Shown piece by piece: positions 1 through 10,820 of a stretch of DNA of 64,000 bases. Source of the stretch: Cryptomeria japonica (taxonomy: Eukaryota; Streptophyta; Pinopsida; Cupressales; Cupressaceae); contig NC_081412.1 in the NCBI RefSeq assembly GCF_030272615.1, positions 342,109,870 through 342,173,869 on the forward strand. Reading direction: 5' to 3'. Position numbers and translations under genes: made by a program. The first letter of the stretch is position 1, and the number at the start of each line of letters is the position of its first letter. The notes beneath the pieces were generated by a model, which worked only from the letters and a program-made list of their open reading frames with translations, made no database searches and was not told where the DNA came from.

Positions 1-823
1 GGTCCAAAAATTTAATGCTCATTACACACACAACATAAAACACGACGTCACCATGGCAGATTTGTGCAACACAAAATAAAAACCAGGGGAGTTGTTCTCA
101 ACTTTCCTACAATGGTGGAGACAATTGTCTAGCAGACGCTCCCTTCATCTACCTAAGCAAGAATTAGTGGAAATTTTAATTTCCAACTTAAATGATGAAA
201 TGGAATTTCATTTGGACATGAAGGGCACAAAATCCTTTGAAGAAATGATAACTCAAGGGCTCAAATGTGAAAGAGCCCTCATTAAAAAGGGACTTATCAA
301 AATTTATAATGAAAACAAAGATGGTCCTCATCCACACTATAATAGCGACAAACCAAAATTTTGGAACAAAAACAAGAATGTTGTCAATGATGGGATAGTG
401 GACGCAAGAACAATGAAAATTGCACAACCTATGGTTAGGTTTGCAGGACAAAACCCCCCTCCTAACAACAACACCATCAATAATCTACAAAACCAAGGTC
501 GCAATACACAACAAGAGGAACCAAAACAAAAGCAACAAAACTACAAGCCAAAACACACATATACACCCTTAGGGGAACCTATCAAAATGATCTTATGCCA
601 ATTAATATCCTCCAATCTTGTGACCTTACAAAAAACATCCAATTATGAGCCTCAAGTCAAGCCTCCATGGTGGTGAGATCATGAACATTGTGAATTTCAC
701 CAAGCAAGAGGGCATAAAACAAGCAGTTGTCATCAATTAAAAGATCTTGTTCAGGATCTTAGCGATAGAGACGAAATTGAAATTGAGGGACATGAACCAA
801 AAAAATCCAATGATGATCACTTA
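1..823 (+). pseudogene. retrotransposon gag relic (Tat element 1)
   Basis: This is the C-terminal half of a gag capsid/nucleocapsid polyprotein. The longest open stretch is 92-676. Recognisable gag wording includes FLQWWRQLSSR, ELVEILISNL and SFEEMITQGLKCERALIKKG, all matching the second Tat element at 59438-60338. An in-frame TAA at 77-79 replaces the Gln of the usual CNTKQK motif. Downstream, a TGA at 676-678 replaces the Arg of the WWR motif that precedes a Cys/His cluster (CEFH..RGH...C, about 690-740) typical of the nucleocapsid end of these gags. The reading then shifts frame into 824-1069. No ATG start lies in the window. Identity is well supported; function is lost. Confidence 0.8.
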
Positions 824-1219
824 ATGTTCGAGAATCCACTTCCATCACATGATCAAAGGGGTCTTTCCACCTCGGGGAGATACACAGATACAACAACCAA
901 TTACACACAAGCCGCATACGATTATACTGTGAATCACTTTTATGATGCAGATGAACAAGTTGCAACTCTTACCATAAAAGATCAAAATCCTACATGCAAC
1001 GTTGTTACACATCGTAGAAAGATTACTATTCAAGTGACACCACAAGGAATGACACCCCTCCCCAAATAATATAATCTTGTAGAGAAATTGGATAAGATGA
1101 CAGCCCTCATCTCCATATTAGAGCTTTTACGGTTATCCCCCTCACATAAAACAAACTTGGACCAAGCTCTCCAAGAAGCGTCTGTCCCCGCCAACCTCAA
1201 CACAGATTAGTTTCAAGCC
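824..1219 (+). pseudogene. gag-protease linker of Tat element 1
   Basis: An open frame to 1069 and a broken continuation to about 1210 (reading LDKMTALISILELLRLSPSH and then LDQALQEASVP in one frame) form the spacer before the protease. Similar wording (IFELLKISFAHKDILDKVL) lies in the same place in the second Tat element, at about 61110-61170. No catalytic domain is visible. It is best read as part of the gag-pol polyprotein. Confidence 0.6.
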
Positions 1220-1813
1220 ATGGTTGGTAGTCTAAAGTCATCACCATGTCTCACTTTTACCAAAAGTGACAACACATCCTTCCAGCAACCCCATAATGCC
1301 TCCCTCCATATTGAAGGGTCCGTAAGCCAACATAGAATCAAGCGAGTCTTGATTGAAAATGGATTTGGCTTAAACATATGCACCTTGCAGGTAGTCACAA
1401 CATTGGGTTATGCAGCAGAATCAGTGGATGCGAGCAAGAAAATAACCATCAAAGCATATGATGATGCAAAATGTTCTTCCAGAGGAGTTGGTATATTACC
1501 TATCAGGGTTGGGCCAGTGGTGAAGCATATAGTTGGCCAAGTTCTAGACCTTCCTTTGTCATACAATCTCTTGTTAGGGAGACCTTGGATACATGCCATG
1601 CAAGAAATCCCATCTACCTATCACCAATGTATCAAGTTTCCACATAATGGGGTAGAAATTAAAATCCCTGGTGATGCTAATCCATTTGCATATTGTAATA
1701 ATATTCACCATCAGCCAGATATCACCATACCTAACAATAGGGAATATATCCCTTCCTCATCATATGTTAATCCAACCTCTGTTTCCAGCTTAACAACCCC
1801 TACACCAAAATAG
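1220..1813 (+). pseudogene. retropepsin-like aspartic protease domain (Tat element 1)
   Basis: The frame is open for 197 codons. It carries the protease signature of this lineage: HRIKRVLIENGFGLNIC, then the flap-side text ITIKAYDDAKCSSRGVGILPI, then LSYNLLLGRPWIHAM and IPSTYHQCIKFP. The last two are the hallmark strand-helix and C-terminal motif of plant gypsy proteases. The second Tat element reads IDGG at the catalytic site, whereas this copy reads IENG, so the catalytic Asp is replaced by Glu or Asn. In a living element the protease releases gag and pol proteins. This copy is probably inactive. Confidence 0.8.
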
Positions 1814-1825
1814 GAGAAATTAAAA

Positions 1826-2164
1826 ATGAAAATGGTTGAGGAAGGTCCCAATGAATATAATCTTAGCCAACTCTTTTGTGTTGGGAAGTTACTCACATCC
1901 CCTAAGACTCATGGAAAACCCCAAGGTTTACTTCAATCACTGCTGGCCAAAAGAACTTGCACTTTGGCACAATTCACCCCTGGTAAAAGTCAGGAGGAGG
2001 AAACCATGGATGAAGACCTAGCAGAATGGATCTACACAAACCCTCTCAACAAAGAAATCTCAAAGGCTAAGCTCCCCATTGACAAATATGACAAAGGATT
2101 CACTATAATGCAAAGAATGGGCTATGATGGCCATAGTGCTTTGGGACCTTGCAAACAAGGATGA
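1826..2164 (+). pseudogene. protease-RT linker with G-patch-like motif
   Basis: A 112-codon frame follows the protease. Its last 25 residues read GFTIMQRMGYDGHSALGPCKQG, which fits the G-patch pattern (hydrophobic, x2, MG[WY], G at spaced positions, LG, x3, QG). G-patches are short glycine-rich nucleic-acid or helicase-binding modules, and one is known behind the protease in betaretroviruses. The same motif in weaker form sits behind the protease of the second Tat element, so it is a family trait rather than chance. Further linker is readable at 2270-2494 (Pro/Thr/Val-rich) but in broken frames. Confidence 0.6.
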
Positions 2165-2740
2165 CAAGAGCCCTTACAACTTGAGTTGAAACCAAGAGAT
2201 AAAACTGGAGTAAGTTTTCAAAGAGAATCTCTTCCTAAGCTTTGATTCAAAGGAAAACCAAGCAAATCTATGTATCAGCCAATTACTCCTAGGATGCAAT
2301 CCTTGACTATATCTGTAGCACCAACAACCCCACCAGCAGTACCAGTAACCCCACCAGTAGCACCAACAACCCCATCTCCAATAGTACATAAGCCCGTAAC
2401 TAATGCACTATTCTATTCAAAAGACATCCCAGCTTGGTACAGTAATCAGATGCTAGAGAGTGATTCTGAGATAGACTCACATGAGTGGGAATAGGATTTA
2501 GTGCATTTAAATACTTCAAACGAGGAAGAAACATCAACTCCACCACCTCGTAAGGATATACCAATTTATGGAGAAGCATGGATTTAATTTTTTTGGGTTC
2601 CTGAGCTAGAAGAAACTTCCATAGGCCCTACGTCAAATCATGCGCCTGAATCTGACAAGGAGAGTATCATCGATGAACTTCACACCTCCATATTAACCCT
2701 CACTGAAGCCTCCTATGAACTTAACTTAATCAATGAAGTA
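2165..2740 (+). pseudogene. Pro/Thr-rich and acidic linker before RT (element 1)
   Basis: Frames here are open only in pieces. At 2270-2494 one reads a stretch rich in Pro, Thr, Val and Ala built on ACCCCACCA-like units, followed by an acidic segment (ESDSEIDSHEWE). The equivalent linker in the second Tat element contains ETDSNEYEWGP and an acidic run. The low sequence constraint and shared position suggest a flexible spacer between protease/G-patch and reverse transcriptase. No domain is recognised. Confidence 0.45.
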
Positions 2741-3960
2741 ATGCCTATCATTCATCCCGAACTCATTGAATGGAACCAATCAAATCCCTCATGCCTTGAC
2801 CATTTCCAAAATGATGAGGCACTCATAGACTTTCTAAAATTACGGGATAACATACCAAGCAGGGATCATAAAGTTGGGTTTGCCATTGAACTTAACAGTG
2901 CAACATACTTTGGGGAAGATGCCAAACCTTTCAACTACAAAAATATTACAATAAAGAATGGATCTTCTAGTGAAAACCACACGGTGGCACTTTTTGATCC
3001 CAAAAGAGTAAAAACAAAGAGCGTATCCAAAGGTGAAAACCTCTCTGAGGTGCCTCGGGATGAAAGGTTTGGCATCCTCCCCTTTAGTATGAATCAGGAG
3101 AGATCAACCATCCTAATAGAAGAAACAAAATAATTCAATGTGGGGACCCTTGAGACTCCTCACAAAATACATTTGGCATCTCTATTAACTCCTGAAGAAC
3201 AACCAAATTTTGTGGAATTCTTCTAGAAGCACCAAATCAACTTTGCATGGTCTTATGCAGACATGCCAAGCTTAGATCCAGATTTGGTCATGCATCACCT
3301 AACTGTAGCAGAAGGAGCTAAACCTGTCAAAAAAAAGCTCAGAAAGATGCACCCACAGATTGTTGTTCTTATCAAGGCTAAACTTAAAAAGCTCTTGGAT
3401 CTGGTTTCATTAGACCAATTGATTATGCAGAGTGGGTCTCCAATATTGTACCTATTGGTAAACCTAATGGGGGCATCCATATCTATACAGATTTCAGAGA
3501 TTTAAACAAAGCATGTCCTAAAGATGATTTTCCCTTATGAAACATCAACATGATTATCGATCTAACAGTAGGTCATGCGATTCTTTCTCTTATGGATGGC
3601 TTTTCAGGATACAACCAGATTAAAATTGCTCGAGAGGATCAACATAAAACTGCTTTCACATGTCCATGGGGAACATAATATTGGAATGTAATGCCATTTG
3701 GTCTAAAAAATGCAGGGACAACATATCAAAGAGCCATGACTACCATCTTCCATGACATTATGCACACAATAATGGAAGACTATGTGGATGATTTACTAAC
3801 TAAATCATTAACAAGAGAGGGTCATCTTGCAGTACTGGATAAAATCTTCAACAGATTAGAACAATAGCACGTCCGTCTTAATCTAAAGAAATGTGTCTTT
3901 GGAGTAACTTTTGGGAATCTCTTAGCATACATTATCTCAAGTAAAGGCATTAAGGTAGAT
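2741..3960 (+). pseudogene. reverse transcriptase domain (Tat element 1)
   Basis: An N-terminal frame (2741-3133) leads to the RT entry motif at 3263 (DPDLVMHHLTVAEGAKPVKK, then KMHPQI). After frameshifts near 3410-3480 the fingers and palm continue with YTDFRDLNKACPKDDFP, LMDGFSGYNQI, TAFTCPWGT, MPFGLKNAGTTYQRAM and MEDYVDDLL. The YVDD box at about 3780 keeps both catalytic aspartates. The thumb continues with LNLKKCVFGV. Stops at 3538-3540, 3676-3678 and 3865-3867 and several frameshifts make it a pseudogene. The enzyme normally copies the element RNA into DNA inside the virus-like particle. Confidence 0.9.
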
Positions 3961-4630
3961 CCTGCAAAAGTCAAGGCAATCATGGAAATGCCACCTCCAA
4001 ATAATATCAGTCAATTGAGGACATTACAAGGGCGACTGCAATCCATTCGGCGGTTCATCACCCAATTGGCTGATAAATGTCATCCCTTCACCCATCCATT
4101 ACATAAAAATATCTGCTTTCAATGGGATGCAAAATGCCATCAAGCATTCCAAATGCTTAAATACTACCTAATGAATACACCATTATTGATTCCACCAGAT
4201 CCAAGTAGACCTCTATTGTTATACATTTCAGCTACAAACATGACATTAGGAGTTTTGCTTGCACAACATAATGCAGAAGGAAATGGATGTGTTGTCTACT
4301 ACATCTCTCGAACATTGGTAGGCTATGATCTCAATTACATACCTATTGAGAGAGCTTGCCTAGCAGTTATCTTAGCAGCCACCAAATTAAGGCACTACAT
4401 GTTAATGCACAAAGTACAACTTATTGCCAAGATAGATCCACTCAAGTACCTACTCAGCAAGGTAGCATTGACAAACCGCTTGGCCAAATGGGTTATGATC
4501 TTGAGTGAATTTGATATTAAGTATGTGGACTGCAAAGCTATGAAGGGACAGGTTATTGCAGATCAATTGGCTGATGCACCACTCAAAGGTGACCATCCTC
4601 TTATTTCCAACTTTTCGGATGAGGAAATTT
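3961..4630 (+). pseudogene. RT connection and first RNase H domain (Tat element 1)
   Basis: An open frame starting at ATG 3982 continues the RT thumb (SQLRTLQGRLQSIRRFI) into the RT-linked RNase H. Seen in order are FQWDAKCHQAFQMLK, LYISATNMTLGVLLAQ, VVYYISRTL, NYIPIERACLAVILAATKLRHYM and WVMILSEFDIKY. The first acidic catalytic position normally reads SATD; this copy has SATN, so activity is doubtful. The frame stays open into the second RNase H domain until 4731, the longest undamaged stretch of the element. RNase H normally removes template RNA during reverse transcription. Confidence 0.85.
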
Positions 4631-5080
4631 TCATGATCATAGCTACACAACCCTGGAAGCTATATTTTGATGGCTCATACACCAGACATGGCTTGAGGGC
4701 AAGTATTTTGTTTTATCATACCTCAAGGTGAAAGTATCCCAAAGTCCTATAGACTCACTTTCCCATGCACAAATAATATAGCAGAATATGAGGCCTTGAT
4801 CACGGGACTCTGATTGGCCATACAATGGAATTTAAAAGAGCTACAAGTATATGGAGATTCTCAGCTAGTCATCTGACAAGTCATTGATGAATACCAAACA
4901 AAGGATGATAAGCTCATGCTGTGCAAAAGGATGGTGGATAGTTTCAAAGAATCATTTACAACTATCACATTTGAGAAAGTACCGAGAGATCAAAATCGAG
5001 TTGTCGATGCAATGGCTACAATTGCATCTCTCCTGGATCTTCCACAATATTCAACATGCTATGAGTTCTTGGTAGAATAG
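4631..5080 (+). pseudogene. second (archaeal-type) RNase H domain, aRNH
   Basis: The domain starts with WKLYFDGSYT. After a frameshift near 4715 it continues through IIPQGESIPKSYRL, NNIAEYEALITGL, LQVYGDSQLVI and VPRDQNRVVDAMATIA. The acidic residues in YFDGS, AEYEAL and YGDSQL are the three expected metal ligands and all are present. Two in-frame stops (TGA at about 4811 and 4875) interrupt it. A complete extra RNase H of this type between RNase H and integrase assigns the element to the Tat group rather than to chromoviruses. Confidence 0.85.
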
Positions 5081-6140
5081 CTTTGGATCCCCACTTATGA
5101 TATCCCTGAATCTGTAATGATATGTTGCCTTACCAGTTCCAACTCCCCATGGTATGGTGAGTTTTTCACTTACCTACGTGACCACACACTTCCCCCTAAC
5201 CAATCAAAAAACCAACGAAAAACCTTTTCTGCCAAACCGCTAGATACACCATCGTTTCTAAAACCCTATACACGAAGTCTTGATGGTACTCTCCTTCGAT
5301 GTTTGGAACAAGATGAGATAACAAAAGCCTTGGAAAAAGTACATGAAGGAATTTGTGGGGCTCACTCAAGCGGTCCTTCACTAGCAAAGAAAATCATGTG
5401 GGTCGGATACTACTGGCCCTCCATGGAGAAGAACTCCTATTATTTTGTCAGAAAGTGCAAGAAGTGCCAAGTTGACGAAGATATAATACATGCCCAACAA
5501 AGGAATTACAACCTATCACAACACCATGGCTTTTTTGTCAATGTGGACTTGACCTTGTGGGTAAAATCCATCCATCTTCATCCAACGGTCATAAATTTAT
5601 CATTACCACCATAGAGTACTTCACCAAGTGGATCAAAGTCGTTCCACTCACCCAAGTCACCAGCAAGAAGATCACCTCATTCATCCTTAATTACATCATC
5701 TATTGGTATGGTGTACCCATGTCCATCATCACAAATAATAGACTCCCTTTCAAAAATCAAGATGTCTATGAGCTCTGTAAGAAGTTTCATATCCAAAACC
5801 ATTTTTCCACCCCATATTACCCACAAGGCAATGGTCAAGCAGAAGCATCCAATAAGAATATATTGAGGATCCTCAAAAAGACAGTCAATGATGCTGGCCG
5901 TGATTGGCACATTCATTTAAATCAAACACTATGGGCATATCGAACTAGCATTCGAACCCCTACTCACTGGTTTATGGAGCAGAAGCCATCTTTCCTATTG
6001 AGGTTGAATTACCATCTCTACGGGTCTCCTTGCACAATCTAATAAATGATGAAGAATATCGAGTCTCACGTCTTCAGGACTTAGAACTGCTTGATGAAAA
6101 GAGACAAGTTGCCTAGAACCACCTAAAAGCCTATCAGCAA
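5081..6140 (+). pseudogene. integrase zinc-binding and core domains (Tat element 1)
   Basis: The N-terminal HHCC module is visible in 5117-5614 (HEGICGAHSSG, ..KIMWVGYYWPSM, then CKKCQ). A frameshift near 5480-5560 leads into the core (GHKFIITTIEYFTKWIKVVPL, then WYGVPMSIITNN, then TPYYPQGNGQAEASNK). Of the catalytic D,D-35-E triad, the first Asp is Glu (IEYFTKW) and the second is Asn (ITNN). Only the Glu of the GQAEASN motif remains. The core ends at a stop at 6040-6042, past TLWAYRTSIRTPT. In an active element this enzyme joins the cDNA to the host chromosome; this one cannot. Confidence 0.9.
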
Positions 6141-6143
6141 CGC

Positions 6144-6386
6144 ATGAGTAGAAGCTATAATCATTGGGTCAAACCTCACACATTTGAAGTTGGAGATCTT
6201 GTTCTCAGGGAGAATCCTCATAATCACTCGAAGAGAGAACATCAGGGCAAATTTGAATCCAATTGGCTGGGTCCATATGTCATCACTGCCGTCTTCAGGT
6301 CTAGGGCATATCAGTTAGCAAATTTAGAAGGAGAACCACTAGCAGATCCGATCAACAAAATGCATCTAAAAAGGTTTCATACATAA
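6144..6386 (+). pseudogene. integrase C-terminal domain (GPY/F-like), Tat element 1
   Basis: An open frame of 80 codons reads YNHWVKPHTFEVGDLVLRE, then GKFESNWLGPYVITAVF, then YQLANLEGEPLADPINKMHLKRF. This is the DNA-binding C-terminal part of gypsy integrases with its W.GPY motif. It ends the pol polyprotein at a TAA, in a different frame from the core, so at least one frameshift separates them. Confidence 0.85.
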
Positions 6387-7480
6387 GTTGTGCAGAGCAT
6401 CAGCCTCCTCCAATATCAAAAAATACCAAAAACATTCAGAAAACAATCCTAAACAAAATACAAAAATACAAAAAAATCAAGAAAATAGTAAAGAAAAATC
6501 ATTCATCCAAATGGTGAAAACTACTCTGGTGGCACCTTGGGTAAGTACGGTGGTGAAAACCTGGTAAACATGCACCATTTTTAAAGGCTATGGCTCTATT
6601 GTCTTTCATCCTTGTTGCGATCACATCCATTGCATCCATTCATCCATCATTTATACCATGGCTTGTTATTGATCTGCAATTAGGGTTATTACTTCATGTG
6701 TCTCACATCATGCTTTCATACTGACATCCAACTGGGGGCAAATGTTCTTAAACCTACTGATGGGAGCAGATTCTCCATTGCTTTTGATTCATTGAGTTTC
6801 TCATTCAAAAATGTCTTGAAATAATACCAAAAACATTCACAACATTCAAAAAATCCAAAAAATATGACAAAAACATCAAAATCAATCAAAAACATTGCAA
6901 TGTATATTATTCCTTGTACATACACATCGCAAAAGACACAAAACAACATTTTGAGCTACTCAAACGATGACCACCTATCAAATTAACCAACCAATCAAAT
7001 CATCTGCACATGACCATATTCACAAGGATGCATCCTTACCCATAAACAAGACATGGTAACATTTTCTTTAACAAGAAAATTTTGTTTAGCTGATAAGCAT
7101 TTGGTCAATTATTTATTTATTTATATCAGGTTCCTACGCTACTCCAGGATATCCACAAGTGATTAGAGTAGTCGGGATGGTTCCTGATATCTTTTTCTTT
7201 GTTTGATATATGTGGATTGTTCCAATGAAGTTCTCGGGCATATACTAGTGGTGTCTATGTGGGAAGTTCACTAAGCTATGTGATCCTATGCAAAAATACA
7301 GTCATGGATCACTACGGCTTACTGACTACAATGTATACCTCAACCATTTGTACATGAACTAGAATGGAGGGGAACTTTCCTTGTCTATGGTATTTGTTTA
7401 TAGGTGAAACACTCAACCTTGATTTCTTCTATCTCGGCCAAGATCGATACTACCATGGTCAATGATGAAAATTAAGCACT
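6387..7480 (+). other. 3' non-coding region of Tat element 1
   Basis: No coding sequence is recognised. The text CCAACTGGGGGCAAATG at 6727-6743 looks like a G-rich priming tract. An LTR does not obviously follow, and a better polypurine tract lies at 11888, so this may be an internal tract. Repeated AAAACATTCA-type phrases occur at 6420-6480 and 6826-6900. Confidence 0.4.
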
Positions 7481-7719
7481 ATGAATAAACCATGGATCGC
7501 CATTTCATCTCATCTATTTATATTGCATCTAGTTGCATATCACCCATCCATTTTCTCATTCATTGTTCATATATGTCTTTCACATGCAATTCATTCAAGT
7601 TTTTATGAGAAAGCTAAGCCTATAAACTATGTCTTGGGTACAATCACGATGGATTTCTCTAATACATCATCTCACATCTCCATTCCATATCTGCATTTTC
7701 TCACCAACTTGACATTCAT

Positions 7720-8420
7720 ATATCATGTAGGAATGGCATTATCATTTAGTTGCTTTTATTTACTTGTGAAAGTGCATTCATTATCATTTAGTTGCATTAA
7801 GTGCATTTATTTGTTAAATACATTCAGTCATTCATTTAGTCGCATTAAGTGCATTCATCATCATTTTGTTGCTTTCATTAACTCATGAAAGTTCATTCAT
7901 TATCATTTACTTGCATTAAGTGCATTCATTCCTTCATTTAATTGCATTTTAGATCATTTCATTCATTTAGATTCATTAAGTGCAATCATTTTATTCATTT
8001 AAGTGCATTTGTTTATCTATCATCAAGTGCATTCATTTACTCCTTTAAGTGCATTCATTTTATGCATTTCAGTACATTTTTTTGTTCATCAATAAGTGCA
8101 TTCATTTACTCATTTAGTTTCATTCCTTCATTTAAACTGCATTTAATACCATTTAGTTACATTTCAAATCATTTCATTCATTTAATCATTAAGTGCATCC
8201 ATTCCTTCATTTAAAGTCCATTTATTACCATTTAATTGCATTTCAAATCATTTCATTCATTTAGATTCATTAAGTACATTCATTTAGTTGCATTTTATTC
8301 ATTTAAGTGTATTTGTTTAATCATCAATCAGTGCATTCATTTACTCATTTAAAGTGCATTCATTTAACCATTTAGTGCATTCATTTAAAAAATACATGAC
8401 ATTTTTCTAAAACATTTCAT
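7720..8420 (+). repeat. degenerate CATTTA/GTGCATTCATTTA repeat tract
   Basis: About 700 bases are built from shuffled copies of CATTTA, TTGCATT and AAGTGCATTCATTTA. Spacing is irregular and the copies have drifted, as in an old minisatellite. The tract lies inside the 3' region of the Tat element. The open frames across it encode only Phe/His/Ile-rich nonsense and are not annotated as genes. Confidence 0.75.
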
Positions 8421-8879
8421 TCATTTAGATTCATCTCAAAAAACATTCATAGTTTTCTCATAGTATTATCTCATCATTTCAACATATACAATATTATCTA
8501 TCAAATATCATTATTCATTAGCTAAATCTCATCATTTAGCATAAATCATCATCATTTCATCACATTAATATCATTACAAAAGCATCATCCATGTATTAAC
8601 CCACATCCACATGTTAGCAAATCACCCATATCATACATATAGAAATCATATCATCCACATGTACATCTAAAAAGTAAACATCTCCATATCATGTATCTAA
8701 GAATAACTCATATTATCATCCTGCATAAAGCAAACATATCATCACAAAAATGAGATCTCATCATATATCGTATCAAAAATAACACATGTATCAGAGTACA
8801 ATGATGTCTAAAAATATCGCCTACCAAGAGCCATCCAAGTATCAGTCTAATAACAATGTAACAATGCATAGAAACACCT
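8421..8879. other. non-coding AT-rich spacer
   Basis: AT-rich sequence with many ATCAT and ACATAT phrases continues the repeat tract in weaker form. I see no gene or structured signal in it. Confidence 0.4.
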
Positions 8880-10820
8880 CATATGGCACTTTGGCTAGAT
8901 GTCGCTCCCCCACCACCCTCCCCATCTTTCTAAGGAGGACCCATCACACCACCGCTGCTCTGACCCCTATGTGACTGCTTTGATCTCGCCTGCTGCATCT
9001 GGGAGTAGCTCATCACTCGCTGACTAATCGGCACAACCTGCTCATATAATCCTCACCAGTAGTCACTCTCTGCCCCTTCTCGCCGCATCTCCCTCATCAT
9101 CTCCCCAGTCGGGCCCTATCCCTGCACTCCCTCCAAAACTCAAACTCTATCCTGTAGCTCCCTCACTCTATCCATTGCATCATCTCTCTCTCACACAAAT
9201 GCAGTCAACTCAACCTCTCATGCAAAAATTTGGACATCCCTGGCTGCAATCTTTGCATCTCTGTCCTCCAGTTGTGCCTTGGCCGCTGTTAGGCAAGTCT
9301 GTAGCCGTAATATCATAAAATCTCACAGGTCTCCCTCTCCACCACCTACGGCTCCCTGTCCCATCTCCATCGCCTCATCACCACCCTCTCCACCATCGAC
9401 ATCTCTCTCCTACTCGTGTTGCTCCCTATATCAGTGGACTCTATGACAGTCATAAAGGTTTCCCACCTCTGCCTCTCCTCTGTAACCGTCCTCCTCCACC
9501 ACCTCCACCTCCACCCCCAAATCCACCTCCCCCGCCACCTCCACCTCCTCCTCCTCCTCCAAAACCTCCCCCACCTGCTCCACCTCCACCTACTCCTCCT
9601 CCTCCAAAACTTTCACCACCCCTGCCTAATCTCTTCCTCCTCTATCGCGGTGCTCTGTCATCCTCAAATGGTGGTATGGGCTTTGCAGGATCTGAGATCC
9701 GTGAAATTGGATGAGCAGCGAGATACTGTGTATACTCCTCTGTCACCCCGCATCTACAATCTTTGGCCTCAGCTGCCATGGTCTCGCTTGTAAAGTCCGG
9801 AACTCTGCAAGGGCCTGATCATAGGGAAAAACCGACCCCCACTAAAATCTCTCCCGCACTACCCGTGCATACTCCCCCAAACCCCTCAACATACTCTTCC
9901 TCCACCCAAATTGTCTCATCACTCTCCCTGGAAATTGTCTCTCCACAGTATGGGATGTGCGACCAATCAAAAAATAGAGTCACATATACATATGGTAAGT
10001 TCTCTCCATCATCCTCCCAGTCCTCACAATCAGTGTAAGGCCTCCATATGATCGTATCTAAGTCATCTAATGCCCGTCGCCAAAACTCCAACTTCCCCAA
10101 ATGGGGCTGAGTCATCAAACCTTGTTACATAAATACATAGGGTTGATCTATCGCCCTAAACCTCAAACATACCGACCGTGTGACTGGCAAGTGCTCCCAA
10201 GCCCAAATATGTAACAAAGTGATCCATACACCTAGTGATCTACTCTCTCGATGCACTGCCTCGTGCAAATCTCTATAGAGGTGCACCAACACACATGGCC
10301 CCCATGCTTAGCGAGTCCCCTCTGTCACCATCTGCTCTAATACTTGGCCCCACCTAACGGCCAATCCATGCGAACGTCGATCGGGGCAAAGAAAACTCCC
10401 AACGATACCTGCTAGTGCTAATGGTAGTGGCTCATAAAGCGCCGATATTTCCTCCCACGCCATAGAGCCATCCTCAATGTATATATCCTTGGCAAATATC
10501 CTCTATACAACTACCATCCCCAGGGGGTGATCATACATCACAAGCTCTCCTCTAATCGAGATATGCAGTATCCTCCAGATGTCCTCCAGTGTCACAATCA
10601 TCTCTCCCATCGCCAAATGAAAGGAGCATATCTTGTTGTGCCATCGCTCGGTCAACGCTATCAGTGATCCGTGATTCGTTTGAATCACGGGTAGGTACAT
10701 CATATCATATAACTTGGTTGCACACACAATCGATCTCCACCTCAGACAATTGCTCACATAGTTGTTGTGTCGCGGGATGTCGCTCCCGCATCTGTAAGAT
10801 GGGTAGATCCTCCTACACAT
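8880..10820 (-). pseudogene. plant mobile domain (PMD) protein pseudogene, antisense within Tat element
   Basis: On the minus strand an ATG at 10820 opens a 105-codon frame with SLIALTERWHNKICSFHLAM and GEMIVTLEDIWRILHI, the diagnostic start of the plant mobile domain. Reading continues through a stop near 10500 to LYEPLPLALAGIVGS, LVHLYRDLHEAVHR and TLLHIWAWEHLPVTR (about 10200), the conserved C-terminal half. Past a stop it runs on to an acidic Glu/Val-rich stretch (CCTCCACCT repeats on the + strand, 9490-9620) and a heptad-like segment (LEDRDAKIAARDVQIFA, about 9230-9290). PMD proteins occur as host factors of the MAIL1/MAIN type and inside Mutator-like and gypsy elements. At least six stops break this copy. 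The N-terminus may be incomplete. Confidence 0.8.

Noticed and set aside
6727-6760. 3' LTR start right after the integrase (ACTGGGGGCAAATG)
   Set aside because: No TG...CA repeat unit, no TATA box in the right place, and a better polypurine tract and LTR lie at 11888-11901 beyond the antisense PMD gene.
9416-10038. Two + strand frames (125 and 91 codons) rich in His/Leu and Pro/Ser
   Set aside because: They are antisense shadows of the PMD pseudogene and of its CCTCCACCT repeat.
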